The notes under the pieces are model-generated. The model had not been told where the DNA came from. It worked only from the letters and a program-made list of their open reading frames with translations, and did no database searches. The position numbers and the translations under genes are program-made. Positions 24,178 to 36,869 of a stretch of DNA of 42,500 nucleotides are shown here, piece after piece. Positions within the stretch are counted from its first letter, which is position 1. Every line of letters starts with the position of its first letter. The stretch comes from Neocallimastix lanati (nom. inval.) (Eukaryota; Neocallimastigomycota; Neocallimastigomycetes; Neocallimastigales; Neocallimastigaceae), in the NCBI GenBank assembly GCA_016946835.1, contig JACVTC010000098.1, forward strand, positions 15,001-57,500. Reading direction: 5' to 3'.

Positions 24178-24200
24178 ATAGATAAATAAATAAATAAATA
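24022..24200. repeat. AAAT tetranucleotide repeat with a duplicated flank
   Basis: A segment containing aaaaaatattataaaattga and aataattcttaat occurs twice in tandem, about 62 bases apart. Each copy leads into an aaat repeat, the second one running for about 85 bases (24116-24200). This looks like replication slippage that copied both the repeat and its flank. Confidence 0.85.
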
Positions 24201-24529
24201 AAATAATATATATAACATAATAAATAAATACATAAAATACATAATAAATACATAATATATAATTAGTATATTTATTTAAATATATATTTAAATAAATTTA
24301 AAGTAAATTTTTGAACAACACCTATATAATTGATAATTTTTTTATTATTTTATAATAATTTTTTTATTTGAATTTTAATATTATTCATTTAATATTAAAA
24401 AAAAAAAAAAAAAAAACTATATTTAATTATTTTTAAATTATTTTTATTATATTATTTTATTATATTATTATTATAATAATATGAGAAACAATTACTAAAA
24501 ATTGTTTAATTATTAAATATTAAAAGTTA

Positions 24530-25480
24530 CTGGAGAGTGGCCAATTTAAAAAAAAACTGAATATTAATGTTGATAAAGATAAAAATGATAATTTATTTTT
24601 ATTGTTAAAAAAAAAAAATCAGGGTATGAGTATTTCAAAATCATTAAGGAAGTTATATCAATTCCAAAATTAAGAAATACTTTCAATTATATTTCGTTAA
24701 TGCATTATATATGTTTTTATTTGCTTTCTTATATTATTGTCAATATACAGTAAAATTTAATCTAGGGTTGTTTTAAATTATTTTTGGAGTGATTCCAATA
24801 CGGCCTCTAATATTTAACCCTGATTTATATCCCAGGGATTAAGTTGTTATCTTAATGACTTTCCTTGGATTGAATATTACCCTCCAAAAGGTACTATATT
24901 ATAATTCTGCTTAGAAAAATAATATGATACACCTGAAAAGAATCAGGGTTTAAATTTGAGTTTTTTTCCATTGTCATAAGGGAAGCTAAGGAATGCACAG
25001 GAATTCTAACTCTCTGAAAGTAATAAAAGAGTCCTTGGGAGTGGCAACAACAATATTGAATACTTAAAATATCTTTAATTAATAGGGGTTATAGTTATAA
25101 GATTAAGGATAGGTTTATCTATTATATCTTTAAAAAAATGTTTTATTTTTATACCAAAATCTTAAAATTATTAATACTTGTTGCTACTTTGATATTTATT
25201 ATTATTATTATTACTATTATTTTTATTATTAAGTTGTTTATATTAAATATCATAATATATACATATTTATTTCATTTTTCACTATTATTATACATAGAAT
25301 GAAAAATGCTTATTAGAATATTTGGGATACATCATAGACATGGATTATGTGGTATTTCTGTAGTTGAATGCTACCCTCAGTAAAAGCAATTGAAAATGAT
25401 GGACAGCAGGGATTTTAGGTTGATAATTTTAGAATCATGTAAATTCTCTAAAATTATCCTCATAGCTGGATTAATATAAA
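24530..25480. other. Higher-complexity island, probable decayed element
   Basis: This stretch is noticeably less A/T-pure than its surroundings. It contains words such as ggagagtggccaat and cttgggagtggcaacaac, and a mixed segment at 24780-24900. A perfect 12-bp inverted repeat gataattttaga / tctaaaattatc lies at 25422-25433 and 25447-25458, and an imperfect palindrome built on acaacata...tatgttgt at about 25508-25545. Both strands have stops in every frame and I recognise no domain. A dead transposon or gene relic is the likeliest reading. Confidence 0.4.
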
Positions 25481-26930
25481 TGATTATTAGTATAAATAAT
25501 ATAAATAACAACATATACTATATCATATCCAACATAGTATGTTGTATTTTAGCATGAGTAGTATATATATAAATAATATATATATATATATATGGTAGTA
25601 TTAGCATGTAAATATACAATTTGTACATAATACTTTAATAACTACAATGATAATACTATATTTATACATTTCCCAATATATAATTTATAATGTGTATAAA
25701 CAGGAACAGTTTTCCTGAAAGTAGCAAATAATTGTCCTTTATATAGCATATCTATTTGTTTATTCTTATTAAAACATATGTAGTAATATGTAAATACACA
25801 TGTATATAATATATATATATATATATAATATATATAATGTATATGCATAAACATATATCACATAATATTTATATTAATGTCGAAATCAATGTAATAAATG
25901 CTTTATAAATATAAATATTAATAGCAAATAATATAATAATTTAGTAATAATTGTAATAATTATAATTATGATATTACTAAAAATGATTATTAATGCAATA
26001 AATATTACAATTATTATTAAAGTAATATTAATTATAACATAAATAACAATACAAATAATAATAATAATAATAATAATAGTTATAATAATAATAATAATAG
26101 TTATAATAATAATAATAATAATAGTTATAATAATAATAATAAAAATATTATAATAATAATAATAATAGTTATAATAATAATAATAAAAATATTAACTATA
26201 ATAATAAATAGTAACAATTCAAGAACAATGAATAATAAATTTATAATATTTTTATTTAATATTTAATTGATAATTATAATAAATTATTATGTATATTGTT
26301 AATATCATTTAAATATTAAGTTTAATATATAATATTTTGTCTTTTTTATTTCTTTTATATTTAAAATTTTTTTATTTCATTTTTTATTTTTTAAAGATTT
26401 CTTTTTTAAAATTTTTTTAATTTTAATTGAATTTTATTCGTCAAAAAATAAAGTTTTTAAAGTTTTAGTTTATTACGAATTTTTAAATTATTTAAAATCA
26501 AAACTATTTAAAATTTCAAAAATTTTAAATTAATATAATAGGTTGAACAATAATGTTTTTATCCAATCATAATTGAGGATATATGAAATATAATTACATT
26601 TTTTCTCAATAAACATTGTTCTATAATAGAAAAAAAAAATTTTTTTATTTACCAAAATTACTTTTAATTAAATTAAGTTATCGAAGACTTAAAAAAGAAA
26701 AAAAAAAAAAATAAAATATTCTATAAAAATTTAATACTTTATAGAATATTATAAACAAAATTTAGTTAAATTTACTATCTTAGATTTAATTTATTTTTAA
26801 ATATATATTTAATATTTTTTTTAAAAGATTTAGTTAAAAAAAAATTGTTTTTATTTTAAATATTTATCGATAACTATTATTTATTTAAATTTTACAAAAG
26901 GATATATAAAACATAATACAATAATATAGA
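25481..26930. other. Gene-free AT-rich upstream region of the zuotin gene
   Basis: No gene is seen. TA dinucleotide runs occur near 25577-25592 and 25805-25830, and an (aat)n-agtt repeat at 26047-26205. The last 100 bases include ggatatataaaac at about 26900-26912, a plausible TATA element some 20-30 bases before the zuotin start codon. Confidence 0.5.
26047..26205. repeat. Interspersed (aat)n-agtt repeat
   Basis: Runs of five to six aat triplets are separated by regularly spaced agttat words, giving about six units of 21-27 nt; two units carry aaaaatatt instead. The architecture is the same as in the larger satellite at 17-18 kb, a fixed word plus a variable triplet run, but with another word. 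Confidence 0.8.
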
Positions 26931-29900
26931 ATGAAATCAGTTACTTTACCAGAATTACCAAAGGATTTAAGTCCTGAAATTAAGGAACAAAAATATGTAA
27001 AATATGAAATAGAAAAACCAGAATTACATCCAGTAGAAAAAGTTGGTGACAGATTAATGAAATATCAAAAATGTTCAGAAAATGGATTTGAAAAATATTA
27101 TGAAATTGAAAGTAAGAATGAAATAGAAGAATGTGAAGAAGATAGTGATTACGAAGAAGAAAGTCCAGAATTATTAAAATTAAATCCATACAATTGGAAG
27201 GTATATATACATATATATTTTTAATTTTTATATTGTATTTAAATTATTAAATATACTTATTAATTTTTTTTTTTTTTTAATTATTAATATCAATTTGTAA
27301 TTATTTTACTATATTTATTTAATTAGTCCCAAGATCATTATGCAGTATTAGGTTTATCAAAATTAAGAATTAATGCCACAGATGAAGATATTAAAAATGC
27401 TTGTAAATATTTTTATTATAATTTTTGTATATATTAAATAAATAATATATATATTTTATTTAATAAAATAATTTATGATGAAATTTTTAAAATAAAATAA
27501 TAGACCGTAAGAAAGTTTTAAGACATCATCCAGATAAAAAAGCATCTGACGGTAATTCAAATAACGATTCATTCTTTAAATGTATTCAAAAAGGTAAATA
27601 ATAATAATAATAATAATTTTTAATAATATATTAAGAAAAAAAAATTATTTTTATTTTAAAAGATAAATTAAAATAATTGTAATCTTTAAACATTTAATTT
27701 AAAGCATATGAGATTATTACAGATCCAGTTAAGAGAAGACAATTTGATTCGGTTGATCCAGAATTTGACGAATCAATCCCAACTAAATGTTCAAAAGAAG
27801 ATTTCTTTGAGGTTTTAACACCAGTCTTTGAAAGAAATGCTAGGTAAATATTAATAATTTTTTTTTTTTTTTATTAAAAGTTTTGAAATAATAATCAAAA
27901 TAATAATAAATTAAATTTAATAAATTTAATATTTTATTAATTAAATAAAATATAAATATATATTTATAAAAATAAAAGATTTTCAAATATTCAACCAGTA
28001 CCATCACTTGGTGACATGAATAGTACTCGTGAAGAAGTTGAAGAATTTTACAGATTCTGGTCAGAGTTTGATTCATGGAGATCGTTTGAATATCTTGATG
28101 AAGAAGACGTTGACAGTTATGACAAGTAATAATAGTTATGATAATAATAAAATAATGATAAAAATAGTCTATTAATTTCATATAATAAAAATTTTATAAT
28201 ATTTATATAAATCTTTTAATATATTATTTAAATTAAAATAAATCTTTAGTCGTGAAGATAAACGTTACTTTGAACGTAAAAACAAGAATGCTAGAGCTAA
28301 GCATAAGAAGGAGGATAATCAAAGAATTATTAATTTAATTGGTAAATATTTAATAATTATTAAATTTATTGTATATTATTATATTATATTATAATAAATC
28401 ATATTATATTGAATTTTATTATTATTCATTTAAAAAACATTCATTTATTATTATGAATTAAATAAAATAGATTTAGCTGTTAGAACTGATCCAAGATTGG
28501 CATTATATAGAAAAGCTGATCGTGAAGCTAAAGAAGCTAAACGTTTAGAGAAGAAGGCTGCTCAAATTGCTGCTGCTAATGAAGAAAAGAAGGTAATAAT
28601 AATTTTTTTTTTTTTTCATATATATATAATTTATTTTTAAAAAATAAAAAATGAATCAGTTGATGGTAAAATTTTATGAAGTAATGTAGTTAACTAATAA
28701 TATTTATTCTGGTAAAATTTATTAATCTTTACATGCAACAGAGAAAGGAAGAAGAAGAGAAGGCTAAGGAACGTGCTCTTAAGGAAGAACAAGAAAAAAT
28801 TGCAAGAGAAAAGAAAGAAAAAGAAATGAAAAAGAGAATAATTCGTAAAGAAAAGAAAACTTTAAAAAAGTTCTTACAGGTAAATATTAATATTAAATTA
28901 TATTATCTTTAATAATAATTATATATAAATTGCTATGAAAAAAAAAAAAAAAAAAAGCAAATAAAATATTTATAGAAGTCAAAATAACTAATAATATTTT
29001 TGAATACATTAATAAATTTTATTATTTTATATTTGTATAAATTATTAATTCTAAAAGGAAAATAATTATTTAATTGATCCATCTACTCCAGCCTCTCCAG
29101 AACAAATTGAAAGTCAATTGAAAAAATTAGATGGTTACATAGTACAAATGGACTCTGATAATTTAACAGCTTATCGTGTTTACTTACTTAGAGCTTTTGA
29201 AAATGGATGGGAATCAGCTTCAAAATACTTTGATGAAGATCATTTAAATGAAGGTGAAAAGTATTCTGCTGAATTAGCTGCAATGGCTCCAGTTGAAGAA
29301 GTTAAAGAAGAAGTTAAAGAAGTTAAGGATTCAGATGTAGAACCAATTGTTGAAGAAAAGAAGGAAGAAGTTGAAAAAGTTGAAGTTATTGAAGAAAATA
29401 AAGAACCAGAAGTCAAACCAGCTGTTGCTAGAATGTTAAAGAAATTACCATCTATTTCTAGAATTGGAGGTATGAGAAGAACTAGAAAGAAGGTTATAAG
29501 AAAGGAATATGATTCATCTTCAGAAGATGAAAGAGAATTAGAAAAGGAAAAAGAAAAAGAAAAGGAAGAAGCTGCACCTGAAACTGCTTCTAAAAAGAAG
29601 AACAAGAAGAAGAAGAAGTCTAAGAAGAAGAACAGTTCTGAAGAACTTAAGGTAAATGTAGAGGAAGAACCAACTACTGAAGCAGTTAAGGAAGAAGTTG
29701 CTACTCCAGCTGAAGAACCAACTACTGAAAAAGTTAAGGAAGAAGTTGTTGTTCCAGCTGAAGAACCAGTTGTTGAAGAAGTTAAGGAAGAAATTGTTGT
29801 TCCAGCTGAAGAACCAGTTGTCGAAGAAGTTAAGGAAGAAATTGTTGTTCCAGCTGAAGAACCAGTTGTCGAAGAAGTTAAGGAAGAAATTGTTGTTCCA

Positions 29901-32651
29901 GCTGAAGAACCAGTTGTTGAAGAAGTTAAGGAAGAAGTTGATACTTCAGCTGCTGAAGAGCCAGTTATTGTTGAAGAAGTTAAAGAAGAAGTTGTTGTTC
30001 CAGCTGAAGAATCAGTTGTTGAAGAAGTTAAAGAAGAAATTGTTGTTCCAGCTGAAGAACCAGTTGTTGAAGAAGTTAAAGAATTGGTTATTGAAGAAGT
30101 TAAAGAAGAAGCTCCTGTTGAAGCCAAACCTGAAATTAAATCAAGTAAGAAAATAAAGAAGAAGAAGTCTAGAGCAAAGATTGATGCTAAGCCAAAGGAA
30201 GAAAAGAAAGAAGAAAAGAAGGAAATTAAAAATGAACTAAAGAAACCAGAAGTTCCAGTTAAATCAAAGGTTGAGATTTTAAAGGAAGTTAAAAAGCAAG
30301 AAGAAGAAAATGCTAAACGTATTAAAGATATTTTAAAGAAGAAGGTTTCTATGGGTAAGCTTCGTACTAAAAAATCAAGTAAAAAATTAAGAGAAGAAAA
30401 GAGGGAAAAGGAAAAAGAAGAAGAAGAAAAGAAGGAAGAATTAACCATTACTATTAAGGATGATAACAAAAAGAAGACTAAGGCTGAAAGAAAAGCAGAA
30501 AAAGCAGCTAAAAAATTAGCTAAACAGGCTGAAGCTGAAGCTAAGGATGAAGCTAAAACTGAAACTGAAGCTACTAAAGAAGCTCCAGTTGAAGAACCAG
30601 TTGTTGTTGAAGAAGTTAAGGAAGAAGTTGCAACTCTAGCTGCTGAAGAACCAGTTGTTGAAGAAGTTAAGGAAGAAGTTGCTACTCCAGCTGCTGAAAA
30701 ACCAGTTGTTGTTGAAGTTAAGGAAGAAATTGCTACATCATCTGCTGAAGAACCAGTCGTTGTTGAAGAAGATAAGGAAGAAGATGCTGCTCCAGCTGCT
30801 GAAGAACCAGTTGTTGAAGAAGTTAAGGAAGAAATTGCTACATCATCTGCTGAAGAACCAGTCGTTTTTGAAGAAGATAGGGAAGAAGATGCTACTCCAG
30901 CTGCTGAAGAACCAGTTGTTGAAGAAGTTAAGGAAGAAATTGCTACATCACCTGCTGAAGAACCAGTTGTTGTTGAAGTTAAGGAAGAAGTTGCTACTCC
31001 AGCTGCTGAAGAACCAGTCGTTGTTGAAGAAGTTAAGGAAGTTCCTGTTGAAGCCAAACCTGAAATTAAATCAAGTAAGAAAATAAAGAAGAAGAAGTCT
31101 AGAGCAAAGATTGATGCTAAGCCAAAGGAAGAAAAGAAAGAAGAAAAGAAGGAAATTAAAAATGAACCAAAGAAACCAGAAGTTCCAGTTAAATCAAAGG
31201 TAGATATTTTAAAGGAAGTTAAAAAGCAAGAAGAAGAAAATGCTAAACGTATTAAAGATATTTTAAAGAAGAAGGTTTCTATGGGTAAGCTTCGTACGAA
31301 AAAATCAAGTAGAAAATTAAGAGAAGAAAAGAGGGAAAAGGAAAAAGAAGAAGAAGAAAAGAAGGAAGAATTAACCATTACTATTAAGGATGATAACAAA
31401 AAGAAGACTAAGGCTGAAAGAAAAGTAGAAAAAGCAGCTAAAAAATTAGCTAAACAGGCTGAAGCTGAAGCTAAGGATGAAGCTAAAACTGAAACTGAAG
31501 CTACTAAAGAAGCTCCAGTTGAAGAACAAGCTGTTGTTGAAGAAGCTAAGGGAGAAGCTAAGGAAGAAGTTGCTGCTCCAGCTATTGAAGATTCAGTTGT
31601 TGAAGAAGTTAAAGAAGAAGTAGCTGTTCCAGCTGCTGAAAAACCAGTTGTTGAAGAAGTTAAGGAAGAAGTTGCTATTCCATCTACTGAAGAAATTCAT
31701 GAAGTACATGGTATGTATGAAGTTAAACCAGTCTATGGTACTGTTCCAGAAATTGATACCAAAACAAAAATGTATACCGTCAAATCAATTTATGGTGATA
31801 ACGTCATTGTTGATTTACCATTAACTGCAAGCCAACACTTAAATGGTATTGAAGAAAGTGCTGAACCAAATGATGTTGAGAAAGATAAGGAAGAAGTTGC
31901 AACTCAAGCTGTTGAAGAACCAGTTGTTGTTGAAGAAATTAAAGTAAAAGTTAAAGAGGAAGTTGCTGCACCATCTGCTGAAGAAATTCATGAAGTACGT
32001 GGTATGTATAAAGTCAAACCAGTCTATGGTGCTGTTCCAGAAATTGATACCAAAACAAAAATGTATACCGTCAAATCAATTTATGGTGATAATGTCATTG
32101 TTGATTTACCATTAACTGCAAGCCAACACTTAAATGATATAGAAGAAAATATTGAACCAGCTACTGAAGAAAAAACTGAAATTGAAGAAGTTGAAGAAGA
32201 AAAAATTGAAGTAATTAATGAAGTCAGTGAAGATAAGACTGAAGTAGAAGAAAAAACTGAAATCATAGAAGAAACCTCTGAAATTGAAGAAAAAACTGAA
32301 ATAGTTGAAGATTCAGCAGCAACTGAAGTTGAAGAAAAAATTGAAGTTGAAACTATTCCAATAAATGAACCAGCTAAGAAAGAAGATAATACTGAAAAAA
32401 CAGCTAAAACATTAAAACATTGTCCCTCTGGTATTTCATTAAAATCATGGACTCCAGAACAACAAACTAAATTGGAAGAAGCTTTACAAAAATTCCCATC
32501 TATTCAATTTAAGGAAAATCCAATGGACAGATGGATAGCAATTTCTAATTATGTTGGTCGTAGTAGAACTGATATTAAATTTAGAATTAAAGATTTAGCA
32601 GAAGCAATTAGAAGAAAAAGAAGTATTCAAAGTTTAAAGGGTGAAAATTAA
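26931..32651 (+). CDS. ZUO1: Zuotin/DNAJC2-type ribosome-associated J-protein with giant repeat insert
   Basis: Zuotin pairs with the Hsp70 Ssz1 as the ribosome-associated complex and stimulates Hsp70 at the polypeptide exit. Nine exons join in frame: 26931-27200, 27327-27402, 27504-27593, 27705-27843, 27979-28125, 28250-28341, 28471-28592, 28742-28879 and 29058-32651, giving about 1555 residues (yeast about 430, human about 620). The J domain (about 91-150) has QDHYAVLGL and the catalytic HPD at 124-126. The zuotin homology part follows with [28 protein letters not shown]-type and [20 protein letters not shown] segments, then a charged helix. From about 436 to 1480 the protein is E/K/V/A-rich repeat sequence. 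It ends with one SANT domain (about 1487-1545: [31 protein letters not shown]). Human DNAJC2 has two SANTs and yeast Zuo1 none. The insert contains two near-identical 484-base blocks and a duplicated GMY module. No stop or frameshift interrupts the 3.6-kb last exon, so the expansion is probably translated. Confidence 0.93.
30114..30597 (+). repeat. Intragenic duplicated block, copy 1 (zuotin)
   Basis: This block, coding from [13 protein letters not shown] through [14 protein letters not shown] to [10 protein letters not shown], recurs at 31044-31527 with an offset of exactly 930 bases (310 codons). Only a handful of substitutions separate the copies (for example KNELKK/KNEPKK, KVEIL/KVDIL, SSKKL/SSRKL). 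That points to a recent in-frame duplication. The segment between them is built from shorter [11 protein letters not shown] units. Confidence 0.93.
31044..31527 (+). repeat. Intragenic duplicated block, copy 2 (zuotin)
   Basis: This is the second copy of the 484-base block at 30114-30597. Identity is maintained even at third codon positions, including the same short lysine and glutamate runs, so it arose by recent duplication and not by convergence. Confidence 0.93.
31682..32148 (+). repeat. Duplicated GMYxVKPVYG module inside zuotin
   Basis: A module of about 55 codons, [20 protein letters not shown] then [20 protein letters not shown] and [12 protein letters not shown], occurs at about 31682-31857 and again at 31973-32148, offset 291 bases (97 codons). 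Unlike the flanking E/K/V repeats it has a mixed, hydrophobic and aromatic composition and looks as if it could fold. I do not recognise it. Confidence 0.88.
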
Positions 32652-32820
32652 GAATAATAAGAAAAAAAATTATAGAATATAAAATATGAAATATATTTTA
32701 TATATTAAAAAGCAATTTGTAATTTTATCAATAATAGAATTAATTATATTAAGTTCAATATTTTAATCTTTTAAGTGAAATAATCAAAAAAAAAAAAAAA
32801 AAAGTCTTCACAAAGTTAGG

Positions 32821-32852
<32 letters not shown>

Positions 32853-33586
32853 AAAAAGAAATTAATTTTTAATTTTCATTTATTTTTTTTAATTTTTATG
32901 TCTATCGATAATTAAAGAAGTTATTTTTTTTTCTTTTTTCATTCAATTTAAATCTATTAATTTAATTTTTAATATTTCATTGTATAATTACAATTATATC
33001 ATTCGTTATTATTATTATTATTTTTTCTTTTTTGAAAATAATCAATATATAAATTTATATTTTTTTTTTCTTTTTTTTTTTTTTTTATTTTGTTCATCCA
33101 TTTCATTTTCATTTCTTTTAAATAACATTGTATTTAAAGAACTGATATTTATAAAAAAATGGCAAATATATAAATTTATTAATCAATAAATAAAGCAATT
33201 ATTATTAGTAAAAATCATTTTATATGAATCTTTTAAATAAAAGTTTGAATTTAATATTTATAAAATTTTATATGATATGATTAATATATATACTATAATA
33301 TATATCCAAAATTATCAAAATTATAATTTAAAATAAAAATTATTAATTTAAAAAAAAATAATAAAAAAAAGAAAGAAAAAAAAAAAAAATTGGTTTTTAT
33401 ATTAATAATAATAATATTATTATTCTAAAATGTAAAAATTCTAAAATGTAAATATTAATCTTAAATGTAATTATACTTAAATGTAATTATACTTAAATAT
33501 TTATATGTAATTATTATTCTAAAATGTAATTAGTATTCTTAAATGTGATTATTATTTTTCAAATGTTTTAATTTAACAATGTTCTA
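32652..33586. other. Intergenic region between converging zuotin and TTC29 genes
   Basis: No gene is seen. A-runs occur at 32787-32803 and 32822-32850 and T-runs near 33061-33086. A loose tandem repeat of ttctaaaatgtaattat-like words of 16-20 nt spans about 33421-33560, next to the 3' end of the TTC29-like gene. Confidence 0.55.
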
Positions 33587-35384
33587 TTATGATTCATCTA
33601 TTTCCATTTCTTTTATATCATTATTTTCATTTTTATCGTTATTGGAATTTTCATTTTTATTGCTTAGTTCTTCATTATTATTTTCATTAATATTATCATT
33701 TTCATTGACATTTTCCTTTGTAGTGGTATTACTAGGATTTTCTGTACTATTTTCATTATTATTTTTATCACCTTTTTCATTTTCATTTTCATTTTCATTT
33801 ATATTATTATTTTCATTTTCATTTGTATTTTCAGTTCCATTTTCATTGTTATTTTCATTTTCATTTCCATTTTCATTTTGATTATTATCATCACTCTTAT
33901 TTTCATTCTCATTACTATTTTCTATAGTAACATTATTATTATCGGCATTATTACTATTTTCATTATTAACAATATTATTATTAATTTCATTACTATTTTT
34001 ATTATCATTTTCTGTTATAATATCAGGGTTTTCTATTCTATTTTGAAGTAAATCTTCTGTGACACGTTCTGAATTAATTAAAATATTATCGGAATCCTCT
34101 TCATAATCTACAATATTGCGATTGGCTTTCCATTGAAGAAGTGATTTCAATGAGAAGTTATCGGATTTCTGTACCCATGTAAAGAATCGTTCCAGTTCCG
34201 TATCCGCTTTAGCAACACCCATTTGAATTAATGCTTCATTAAGCTTTTTGCTGTTTCTTATTACTCTGTCAAAAGCTGTATCTCCTTTTTCACCTGCTAT
34301 ACTAGTTTGACTTTCACTAGCAAAGAGAGGATCCATACTTTCATTAAATTTCATTTGAAATCTTAAATGATTTTCTTCTTCTGTCTTTTCATTCATTATC
34401 CGTTCTTGTGAAATTCCCATATACGATCCATTTTTGGAGTCTAATATTCCAAATTTCTTTGGATCATTTACATTTTGATCTTTTTCATCTTTTACTGTAT
34501 TTAATAATTGGAAATGCTTATCGAAACAAACCACCGCCTTTTTATATTCTCCTCTTTTATTATATATCATACCTAATTTATTTAAAGCCTCAATTTGTGC
34601 CTGCTTCTGTTTATCATTTTTAGTATCATATGAAATGAACTTTTCTAAATGTACAATAGCTTCTTCCAAATTATTCTTACTACATTAATATACAATTTTT
34701 TTTTTTATAAATTATAGTAATAATAATATTGTTAAAGTAAAAAATATATATTAAATTGTTATAAATTTATATATTTTTTCATAATGGCATTATTACATTA
34801 TTATTACAATATATATATAAGTATTAAAAAAGATATAAAATTAATAAAATTAATAAGAATATGATTTTTTTTTTTTGAATCATAAAAATATTATTTATAA
34901 TTTAAGGTCTTTTTTTTTTTTATTATAAAGTACCGAACATAGCAATCTGCAATTGATGCATGAGCTAATCTTCTATTTTCTTCATTTTTACTGGAGTCAT
35001 CATCAAAATTATCAATAAACTCATTAAATAACTATAAATAATTATTTATATAGTCATATCATAAAATTTATGTTAAAAAAATTTTTAATATAATTGAAAA
35101 CATTTGTATATAAAATATTAGTATTTATTTAAATATTTATTAATCATCCAGTAAAAAAGAAAGAAAGAAAAAAAAAAAAAAAAGATATATACCGTGATAG
35201 CTTTATCTAGATCATTATTATTATAATATGCTGTTCCTAATCTGAAAGTTATAGCATTAATTTCATCATTATCATTATAGCTATTTTTTATAATATTAAT
35301 ACATTTTTTATAATGTTCAATTTCTTTTTCATATTTCTTTTTCTTATCCAACTATATTTTATTGTTTGATGCACATATACCATA

Positions 35385-35423
<39 letters not shown>

Positions 35424-35692
35424 TTTTTTTTTTTTGAAAAATATATAGTTAAAAATATTTTTTTTTAATTAAAATTTTGATTCATATATTAAAGTAATAA
35501 TTTTTTTTTCCAGACTTATTAGTTATACCTTATTAGCAATAATTAATCTAAGTTTCACTATTTTTTTTGACGATATTAGTTCATAATTTCTATCTTCATT
35601 TTTTATTGAATCATCTCTACATTTTGTATAATGAGCTAATGCTTTTACAATTTGATCTTTTGGATGTTTAATTTATTATTTATTTATTTATT

Positions 35693-35737
<45 letters not shown>

Positions 35738-36230
35738 ATTATTATTATTATTATTCCATATTTATATTTAAAAAAATTTATATTTTATTTCAAATAAATT
35801 TTTATATATAAATAGATATATAAATATGTATTAATATTTATTAATTTAACTAGATTTATAAATATAGTATAAATTGTTTCTATGATAATTGTTAAATAAT
35901 TACTGTTTTTTTCATAGGCACGTCCAATATTATAAATTGATTCTAAAAGTAGCTCAGTTTTATTTTTTAATAATGATATTGATTCATAGGCATTTTGATA
36001 GTATTTAATTGCTTCATTCCAATTATTTAATCTACCAAAATACTCTGCTAATTTTTTTTTAGCTTTATATTCTTCTAAGGGATCATCTTTTATTTATAAA
36101 TTTTTAGAAAAAAAATGTACATATTTTTATGAACAATATATATTATTATAATCGTTTTTTTTTTTTTTTTCAAAATTTAAAAATGTTAATAATGATTTAT
36201 CATACTAATAATCATTCATTTTATTTCAAA

Positions 36231-36261
<31 letters not shown>

Positions 36262-36817
36262 TAATAAAGAAAATTATTTAATATAATTAGTTGTTGATAT
36301 TTACCAAGTCTTTCACATTCTTCTATTCCAACGAATAAAGAATTGAAATTATATAAATTATCGACACTTATTGATTTGCCTTTATTTATATTATCTTCAT
36401 TATAATTATCTTCATTATAAGTCTTAATTTCAAAATATTTCCTTTCCTCTTTCTCATAATCCTCATTTTCTTTATTTTTATTGGAATTTATGACATTATT
36501 TATGGATTCATTTTGATTTTCGGTTGAATGGGTCAAATAGAAAAAATTAACATATGAATCAATATTACCATTGATTAACATTTCTTCACATATATCTTTA
36601 ATTAAAGATCTTTTAAAATATTCATATGTAAATGTATATATGTTATGTTATTTTTTTTTTATTTAAATACATATATATATATGTATGAGTAGAATAATAT
36701 TTAATAAATTTATTTATTTTAAATATTTAATAATATATATTATATATTTAATATATTTTGCTATAAAGTGAACAATTATGATATATTGATTATAATAACA
36801 GATAAGTAATATTTTTA

Positions 36818-36869
<52 letters not shown>

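Larger units (their letters stand above)
23608..24529. other. AT-rich upstream region of MED10
   Basis: No gene is seen. It contains the perfect palindrome and the AAAT repeats listed separately, plus an A-run at 24397-24416. MED10's promoter should lie in the first few hundred bases. Confidence 0.55.

Noticed and set aside
24056-24253. Open frame repeating YLFI
   Set aside because: Translation of the AAAT tetranucleotide repeat.
29698-31086. Plus-strand Leu/Lys-rich open frames (152 and 143 codons) inside zuotin
   Set aside because: Out-of-frame shadows of the E/K/V repeats.
29240-31399. 719-codon antisense open frame opposite zuotin
   Set aside because: Ser/Thr-rich repeats produced by reading gaa/aag/gtt codons backwards. 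No domain, and the sense strand is clearly the coding one.
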